Assembly: GCA_002343845.1 (NCBI GenBank)
Contig: DDSQ01000076.1
Coordinates: 326-12,734 of the forward strand
Direction: 5' to 3'
Length of the DNA stretch: 12,409 bases
Source: Planctomycetes bacterium UBA2386
Lineage (GTDB): Bacteria > Planctomycetota > UBA1135 > UBA2386
Each line of letters starts with the position of its first letter. Within the stretch, counting starts at the first letter, position 1. The translations under genes and the position numbers were made by a program. Of this stretch, positions 7,968 through 12,409 are shown piece after piece. A model generated the notes under the pieces. The model made no database searches. It was not told where the DNA came from and was given only the letters and a program-made list of their open reading frames with translations.

Positions 7968-9493
7968 GCCTTGGCCGAGCCTACGCGCAGGGCGTTGGGA
8001 TGGCTCGCGGTGATCTCGGCGGTCGTCGCTTCCTTGCCGTCGAAGCTCAGCAGCCGGCCCTTGCCGCCCTCGATGGTCTCGAGGTGCACCGGCCGCTGCC
8101 ACAGCCGGAACAGCCCCTGCAGCGTCAGCTGCGCCTGCTCGAGCTGCAGGTCGCCGCTCACCCACTCGTGCACGAGGTAGAGCTCGCCGCGGTTCTTGTG
8201 GTTGCCGTCGACGACGCGCACGATCGGCTGGCCGAAGTTGGTCAGCGCCGCCAGCAGCTGGTTCTTCACCTTGGTGTAGTCGCGATCGACGATCACGAGC
8301 TGGCCGGTCTGCGGATCCTGGCCGTAGACGAACATCTTCTGCTCCTCGGCGAACTCGGGCGTCACGAACTCGTCGACGAACGTGACGTCGTTGTAGATCG
8401 TGCGCACGTCGAACACCTTCTGCCGGCCGAGGTTGGTCGGCTGGTTCCAGGTCCGCCGCCGCTCCGGGTCGTCGCACGCCATCCACTGCGGCCCGAAGCG
8501 CCCCTTGTTCCAGCGCTCCTCGATGTGGCGGAACAGCTCGACGCCCATCTTGTACGGATTGATCTGGCCGGGGCGCGTCGACAGCGTGCCGCTGTGCGTG
8601 TCGCAGTACTGCACGATCTCGCTGGCGTCGCAGAGGTGGCGGGTCATCAACTGGCTGTGCCAGAACACCGCCCAGCCTTCGTTCATGATCTTCGTCATGC
8701 CCTGCGGCGCGAAGTAGTAGGCCTCCTCGCGCAGCATCGCGAGCACGTCCTGTTCCCAGGTCTCGAGCGGCGCGTGCTCGAGCACGAACTTGAGCACGTC
8801 CCGCGCCGGCCGGGCCGGGAAGCGCTTGCTCTGCGTGTCCTCGGCCTGCATCCGGGCCTGCTCGCGCTGCAGGAACGCCGGCGGGTTGATGTAGCGGTCC
8901 ATGTAGTCCTTGGCCGCGATCTTCTTCACCTCGCGCGACGGCACGTCGTCGCTCGCACGCTCCCTCGGGGGCCCGTCACCACGATCGATGTACGGCGAGT
9001 ACGGATCGATCAGGTTGTCGAGGCTGTGCACGACGTCGATCAGGTTCTCGACGCGCTCCTGGCCGAACCGGTCCATGTAGCGGCGGATGCGCGCGCCGTG
9101 GTTGGCCAGCACGTCCATCATCTTCCGCGAGGTGTGGGCGAACCACGCGTTGTTCTTGAAGAAGTCGCAGTGGCCGTAGACGTGCGCCATCACCAGCTTC
9201 TGCTCGGTGATCGAGTTGCTGCGCATCAGGTACGCGTAGCAGGGGTCGTTGTTGACGACGAGCTCGTAGATCTTGCTGAGTCCGTACGCGTACGACTTCG
9301 TCAGGTGCTCGTACTCCATCCCGAAGCGCCAGTGCGGGTAGCGCACCGGAAACCCCCCGTAGCTGGCGATCATGTTGAGCTCGTCGTGGTCGACGAGCTC
9401 GAAGATCACTTCGTAGAAGTCCAGCCCGTAGCTCTTGGCGAGGTCGCGGGTCTCGTCGCGCAGGGCGGCGAGTTCGGGAGTCAGGTTGCCCAT
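7964..9493 (-). CDS. spoVR: SpoVR family protein
   Basis: The 509-residue product closely matches SpoVR/YcgB proteins, which are 468 residues in Bacillus subtilis and about 510 in Escherichia coli. Conserved segments are visible across the length: YGGFPVRYPHWRFGMEYE (45-62), SYAYGLSKIYELVVNNDPCYA (67-87, read in two parts), HVYGHCDFFKNN (104-115), TKIMNEGWAVFWH in the middle and LWQRPVHLET near the C terminus. SpoVR is needed for spore cortex formation in Bacillus, but it is widespread in non-sporulating bacteria, where its biochemical role is poorly defined; it is often encoded with PrkA kinase and YeaH. Neither partner is seen here. I chose the ATG at 9493 because it aligns with the usual family N terminus (NLTPEL). 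In-frame GTGs at 9538 and 9535 would add about 15 residues. No clear Shine-Dalgarno precedes either choice. Confidence 0.95.
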   Translation of the reverse strand: MGNLTPELAALRDETRDLAKSYGLDFYEVIFELVDHDELNMIASYGGFPVRYPHWRFGMEYEHLTKSYAYGLSKIYELVVNNDPCYAYLMRSNSITEQKLVMAHVYGHCDFFKNNAWFAHTSRKMMDVLANHGARIRRYMDRFGQERVENLIDVVHSLDNLIDPYSPYIDRGDGPPRERASDDVPSREVKKIAAKDYMDRYINPPAFLQREQARMQAEDTQSKRFPARPARDVLKFVLEHAPLETWEQDVLAMLREEAYYFAPQGMTKIMNEGWAVFWHSQLMTRHLCDASEIVQYCDTHSGTLSTRPGQINPYKMGVELFRHIEERWNKGRFGPQWMACDDPERRRTWNQPTNLGRQKVFDVRTIYNDVTFVDEFVTPEFAEEQKMFVYGQDPQTGQLVIVDRDYTKVKNQLLAALTNFGQPIVRVVDGNHKNRGELYLVHEWVSGDLQLEQAQLTLQGLFRLWQRPVHLETIEGGKGRLLSFDGKEATTAEITASHPNALRVGSAKA

Positions 9494-9719
9494 GGGCGCT
9501 TGCGGGAAGTCGCCGACGTCATCGGCAGTTCGCACCACAGACTAAGGTCGCAGCCGGCCTTTCCCAACGAACCGGCCCTTCCGGCAGGCGCCAACCGGCG
9601 ATCGCCGGCGCCCGCGATGCCTCGATGGTGCGCGAAAGCTCGAGTGGCTCGTGCAGCTGGCCGCCGAGGCGCTCTGTTGGCCCTGGCGCGCGGAACTGTG
9701 CGTCGGCGAGCATGTGGGC
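9494..9719. promoter_or_regulatory. Divergent intergenic region between spoVR and the serine protease gene
   Basis: This 226-bp gap must carry the start signals for both divergent genes if the chosen starts are right. No convincing -35/-10 pair was seen on either strand. It contains a perfect 14-bp palindrome, CCGGCGATCGCCGG, at 9595-9608, flanked by a GGCGCC copy on the left (9587-9592) and one overlapping its right end (9607-9612). This could be an operator or a hairpin. The outer part could instead code for short N-terminal extensions of either gene, from GTG 9538 on the minus strand or GTG 9651 on the plus strand. Confidence 0.35.
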
Positions 9720-10562
9720 ATGCGCAACGCAGTCTTCGGCTTGCTGACGCTCCCGCTCGTGTTCCCATCGGCCTGCGTCTCCGGCCGCTTCATGCCATTC
9801 GGCACGAACCTCGATGTCGTGCCGGCGAATGCCCAAGTCGTGACCGAACTCGACCTGTTGCACACGGGGCGTGCACTCGTCGACCAGAGTCTGATGACAC
9901 TGCCGGAGGAGACGCAGCAGCAGATCCGGGCGGTGGATGCAATGGCCAGGGCCGCCATCGTGCGGTTGGCCGTGCGTTTTCAGTTCGTCGGCAGCGGCTA
10001 CACACAGGCGAGCGGTTCGGGGGTCATCGTGGTGTCGCCCACGCGGGCGCCCAGAGTGCTGTCGGCGGGGCATGTGGTGCTTGCCACCGGCGACGACCGC
10101 GAGGTGTGGTGCAGAACGACTGCCGGGGTCCGGCTGCCCGCGCACCTGATGACCGCCTCCGACGGGTCGACGAGCGCCGACCATGCGGTGTTCTCACTGC
10201 CGGATTCGCCGACATGCACACTGCCCGAGTGCGCGCCGCCGCGGGTCGGCAGCCTCTGCCTGGCCTATGGATACCCCGACCAGATTGGCATCGATGCGCA
10301 GGGACGCACCGTGGGCGGCGAGTCGTACGAGGATGACTACTTGGCGCCGATTCGGTTGTTGCTGCGCGTCGTCGACGCGTCACCGCTGCGCCTCGAGCCG
10401 GTAGCCGGTGCGCTGCCGCTTGGTGGATTCAGTGGCGGCGGGATCTTCGATCTCGAGGGCCGAGTGGTGGGTGTGTTGACCGGGACGAGGTGGGAACACT
10501 CGCGCGAGGGCAGGCATGTCTTGGTCGAAGCATGCTCGGTCGAGTCCATGCCGTCCTTGTGA
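9720..10562 (+). CDS. Exported trypsin-like (S1 fold) serine protease homologue
   Basis: The product from the ATG at 9720 has 280 residues and starts with a hydrophobic export signal (MRNAVFGLLTLPLVFPSAC). The cysteine after PSA might be a lipidation site, but proline at -3 makes the lipobox weak. A GTG at 9651 would add 23 residues before the signal and is less likely. The triad is in order and spaced as in trypsin-like enzymes: His118 in VLSAGHVV, Asp154 in SADHAVFSLP, and Ser238 in GGFSGGGIFD followed by GRVVGVLTG. The serine motif is GFSGGG rather than GDSGGP, so the usual aspartate and proline are replaced. No PDZ domain follows, unlike HtrA/DegP. It probably cleaves proteins in the periplasm or outside. 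It is divergent from spoVR and followed by a hairpin at 10626-10643. The fold call is good; activity and substrate are not shown. Confidence 0.8.
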   Translation: MRNAVFGLLTLPLVFPSACVSGRFMPFGTNLDVVPANAQVVTELDLLHTGRALVDQSLMTLPEETQQQIRAVDAMARAAIVRLAVRFQFVGSGYTQASGSGVIVVSPTRAPRVLSAGHVVLATGDDREVWCRTTAGVRLPAHLMTASDGSTSADHAVFSLPDSPTCTLPECAPPRVGSLCLAYGYPDQIGIDAQGRTVGGESYEDDYLAPIRLLLRVVDASPLRLEPVAGALPLGGFSGGGIFDLEGRVVGVLTGTRWEHSREGRHVLVEACSVESMPSL

Positions 10563-10625
10563 GGGTGCGCCCCCCCCAGGATCGTCGCTGGCGACGCCGA
10601 CGCCTCGATCCGTAGCCACCGGACC

Positions 10626-10651
10626 GCCCCGCCCCCGCGGGGCCGCGTTTT
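10626..10651 (+). terminator. Candidate intrinsic terminator after the serine protease gene
   Basis: A 7-bp all-GC stem (GCCCCGC, 10626-10632; GCGGGGC, 10637-10643) with a CCCC loop is followed after four bases by TTTT at 10648-10651. It lies 64 bp after the protease stop and 69 bp before the next start. The T-run is short, so it could also be a 5'-leader hairpin of the next gene. Confidence 0.4.
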
Positions 10652-10707
10652 CGACGATCCCGTGCGTGCGCTCCGGAACCGTTGGTCCTTGGAAGGCAAC
10701 CACCGCC

Positions 10708-10712
10708 AAGGA
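10708..10712 (+). promoter_or_regulatory. Ribosome binding site AAGGA
   Basis: AAGGA lies 7 bp before the ATG at 10720, at good spacing. It is the clearest Shine-Dalgarno sequence in the window and fixes the start of the cysteine-rich secreted protein. Confidence 0.6.
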
Positions 10713-10719
10713 ACCAGAC

Positions 10720-11256
10720 ATGACCCTCCGCTCCGCCACCGCCTTCCTGCTGACCGCCGCCGCCGCCCTCGCCCAGACCACGGGCGTGCCCGGCATGAAC
10801 GACCTGACCGTCAACACGATGGGCTCCGGCACCACCTCGTGCACGACGTTCTGCTTCCCGAACGGCGGCTTGACCTTGAACTTCCAGGTCTCGGCGCCCC
10901 CCGGCGCCTCCGCGATCGCGTTGTTCAGCTTCTGCCCGTGCACGACCTGCACGCTGCCGGGACCGACCAACTCGTGCTTCCCGACGATTCCCTCGACCGC
11001 GTGCGGCTCCTCCACCAACCAGTCGCTCGACCTCGACATCACCGCCGCATGCGGCGGCCTCATCAGCGTGCCGATGACCAACACCGCCGGCGTCGTGGGC
11101 CTGTCGATGTCACTGAACATCCCGACGTTCCTCGGCCTGCCGTGCACCAACGCGACGCTGGCCGTGCAGGCGGTGGTGATCGACCCCTGCGGCCAGGGCC
11201 TGTTCGGCGTCACCGGGCCGTTCGTGATGACGCAGGCCTACACGCTGCAGTTCTGA
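10720..11256 (+). CDS. Small secreted cysteine-rich protein, probably a stand-alone planctomycete-style beta-domain
   Basis: The 178-residue product has a signal peptide (hydrophobic AFLLTAAAALA, likely cut after Ala18). The mature part contains ten cysteines, several in close pairs such as CTTFC and CPCTTC, which suggests up to five disulfides and an extracytoplasmic location. It is rich in Thr, Ser, Gly and Pro and has no obvious catalytic motif. Its second half (SMSLNIPTFLGLPCTNATLAVQ in order, then AVVIDP) reads like the end of the beta-domain that closes the convergent protein at 11316-12409 (SSQLAIPDVPTLVGAGF, then QVVSLALD). That points to a common domain, here on its own with added cysteines. 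A clear AAGGA site precedes the ATG, and a perfect hairpin follows the stop directly. The function is unknown; surface structural or binding roles are possible. Confidence 0.72.
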   Translation: MTLRSATAFLLTAAAALAQTTGVPGMNDLTVNTMGSGTTSCTTFCFPNGGLTLNFQVSAPPGASAIALFSFCPCTTCTLPGPTNSCFPTIPSTACGSSTNQSLDLDITAACGGLISVPMTNTAGVVGLSMSLNIPTFLGLPCTNATLAVQAVVIDPCGQGLFGVTGPFVMTQAYTLQF

Positions 11257-11289
11257 GGTTTCTTGCTCGGCAAAGCCGAGCAAGAAACC
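11257..11289. terminator. Perfect 15-bp hairpin between convergent genes, probable bidirectional terminator
   Basis: GGTTTCTTGCTCGGC at 11257-11271 is the exact reverse complement of 11275-11289, with an AAA loop. The hairpin begins right after the stop of the cysteine-rich gene and ends 26 bp before the stop of the opposing gene, so it can serve both transcripts. Neither strand has a T-run after the stem, which is unlike a classic intrinsic terminator. RNA-end protection or a factor-aided stop are alternatives. Confidence 0.65.
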
Positions 11290-11315
11290 CCAGGACCTGG
11301 CCGCGCGATCCTCGA

Positions 11316-12409
11316 CTAGAACGACCCGGCGACGACCGAGACGGCGTCGGTCGCGGTGACGGCGGACGTCGCGTCGAGGGCCAGCGACACCACCTGATGG
11401 TGGAAGCCCGCGCCGACGAGAGTCGGCACGTCCGGGATCGCCAACTGCGAGCTCACCTTCCCCGCAGTCGCCAGCACCAGATCGACGACATCGGGTTGCA
11501 CGTGCAGCGTGCAGCCAGGCTGGGCCGTAGCGAAGACGGAAGCGAGCGGCAGGGTCGTGGTCGTCACGCCGCTGACCACGAACGCAACCGCCACCGGCGG
11601 CAAGCCGGTGGCTGTCGCTCGCCACGTGGATCCGATCCACGGCAGATCCGCCGTCAGCACGACGCTGCCGCAGCCGACCCCGGCACTCTGTCGGCTCGCG
11701 GGGCAGGTGGTCGTCAGCTCGGCGAAGTTCGCCGCCGGTGCACCTCCCGCCTGCGTGAAGAGACCGCCGACGGCGAGGTCGCCGTTCGCGAGCATCTTCG
11801 TGGCGAGCACGCCGGCGTTGACCCCACTGCCGACGCCGCCCGCGAGCGGCTGCCACGCGACGCCGTTCCAGCGCGCGAGGCCGCGCGCCGGGACGCCGCC
11901 AGCCGCGGTGAAGCCGCCGCTCGCGACGAGGTCGCCATCCGGCAACCGCAGCAACCCGGTCGCGAGGCCCGTGAACGCACCGCCGAACGGGGTCCAGGTG
12001 CCGCCGTTCCAACGCGACACGGTGCTGGCGTTGGCGCCGCCGAACGGCACCGGTGCGGCACTGACGACGACGGAACCGTCGGGCAGCGCCAGCACGGCGC
12101 TCATCACGTGGGGCCCCGCGGCCAGGTCCCAGGTCGACCACTGCGTGCCGTCGAAGCGCGCCAGTTCGTGCTGGTTGCCGCCAGCGTGGAGGCTGCCGGC
12201 GGCGACGATCGACCCGTCCGCCGCCACGGCCAGCCGGTCCACCGTGCCGAGGAAGCCGCCGACGATGGACCACGTCGCACCATCCCAGCGCGCGACGGAT
12301 GCCGGCGGCCCGCCGGGACCACCCATCACGAAGTTGCCGCCGACCAGCACGTCGCCGTTCGGCGCCCCGACCACGACGTTGTAGCCGCCGATGCCTGGGA
12401 CTGGCGGGG
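11316..12409 (-). CDS. Exported propeller-like repeat protein with C-terminal beta-domain (5'-truncated by window edge)
   Basis: The frame is open to the right edge, so the start and any signal peptide lie outside the window; a GTG at 12374 is inside the first repeat and is not a likely start. About 364 residues are visible. The first 235 or so (about 11710-12405) hold five repeats of 45-50 residues with the pattern DGxxVxGGxFxxAGGxPAxxxARWDGxxWxxLGGG, which resembles repeats that fold as beta-propeller blades in surface proteins. The last 130 residues form a separate beta-rich domain with two cysteines near its start (TTCPASR, VGCG) and one in PGCTLHV. This type of C-terminal domain is familiar to me from planctomycete secreted proteins. 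The gene is convergent with the cysteine-rich gene. It has no catalytic motif; a structural or binding role outside the cell is inferred. Confidence 0.75.
   Translation of the reverse strand, partial: PPVPGIGGYNVVVGAPNGDVLVGGNFVMGGPGGPPASVARWDGATWSIVGGFLGTVDRLAVAADGSIVAAGSLHAGGNQHELARFDGTQWSTWDLAAGPHVMSAVLALPDGSVVVSAAPVPFGGANASTVSRWNGGTWTPFGGAFTGLATGLLRLPDGDLVASGGFTAAGGVPARGLARWNGVAWQPLAGGVGSGVNAGVLATKMLANGDLAVGGLFTQAGGAPAANFAELTTTCPASRQSAGVGCGSVVLTADLPWIGSTWRATATGLPPVAVAFVVSGVTTTTLPLASVFATAQPGCTLHVQPDVVDLVLATAGKVSSQLAIPDVPTLVGAGFHHQVVSLALDATSAVTATDAVSVVAGSF

Noticed and set aside
7811..10336. Long plus-strand open frame across spoVR and the protease gene
   Set aside because: It is antisense to a highly conserved SpoVR sequence and out of frame with the protease; its composition is typical of a GC-driven shadow frame.
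10570..10577. Run of eight C after the protease stop as a slippage site
   Set aside because: It lies outside any gene, after the stop codon, so it cannot switch a reading frame; no further meaning is visible.
11509..12384. Plus-strand open frame opposite the propeller-like gene, itself showing repeats
   Set aside because: The repetition simply mirrors the repeats of the minus-strand gene, whose WDG/GGF pattern and C-terminal domain are recognisable.

Overview
The window is about 12.4 kb of very GC-rich, densely coding bacterial DNA with nine protein genes, two of them cut by the window edges. No RNA gene, insertion sequence, CRISPR array or prophage gene is visible. The best lineage guess is an uncultured Planctomycetota or a close relative. 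This rests on the style of several exported proteins: a C-terminal beta-domain resembling ones I associate with that phylum, many signal peptides and lipoprotein signals, and few Shine-Dalgarno sites. It is an inference, since no rRNA or ribosomal protein is present.

Layout. (1) 2-1132, plus strand: a 5'-truncated MOFRL-type glycerate 2-kinase. (2) 1253-7085, plus strand: three genes joined by two ATGA stop/start overlaps. They are a 1000-residue lipoprotein with tandem Ig-like repeats and a C-terminal metzincin-like protease domain, an exported protein with an NTR/OB-like N-terminal domain and an alanine-rich helical C-terminal half, and a predicted cytoplasmic DNA-binding protein with an RpoA-CTD-like helix-hairpin-helix followed by winged-helix-like repeats. 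(3) 7089-9493, minus strand: spoVR followed by a PAP2/Aur1-like membrane phosphatase, again overlapping by ATGA. The phosphatase stop lies 3 bp from the stop of the opposing operon. (4) 9720-10562, plus strand, divergent from spoVR: an exported trypsin-fold serine protease homologue with an apparently complete His-Asp-Ser triad. (5) 10720-11256, plus strand: a small secreted protein with ten cysteines. (6) 11316-12409, minus strand, cut by the right edge: an exported protein with propeller-like repeats ending in a beta-domain that seems related to the protein in (5). A perfect 15-bp hairpin separates these two convergent genes.

How the genes may work together. Much of the window encodes envelope or extracellular proteins, including two predicted proteases. 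The least expected arrangement is the three-gene operon, where a surface protease and an exported partner are translationally coupled to a putative nucleoid or transcription protein. SpoVR is a conserved cytoplasmic protein often encoded with PrkA and YeaH; here it is coupled to a lipid-phosphatase-like membrane protein. Functions beyond fold and motif level are inferred, because no database search was possible.
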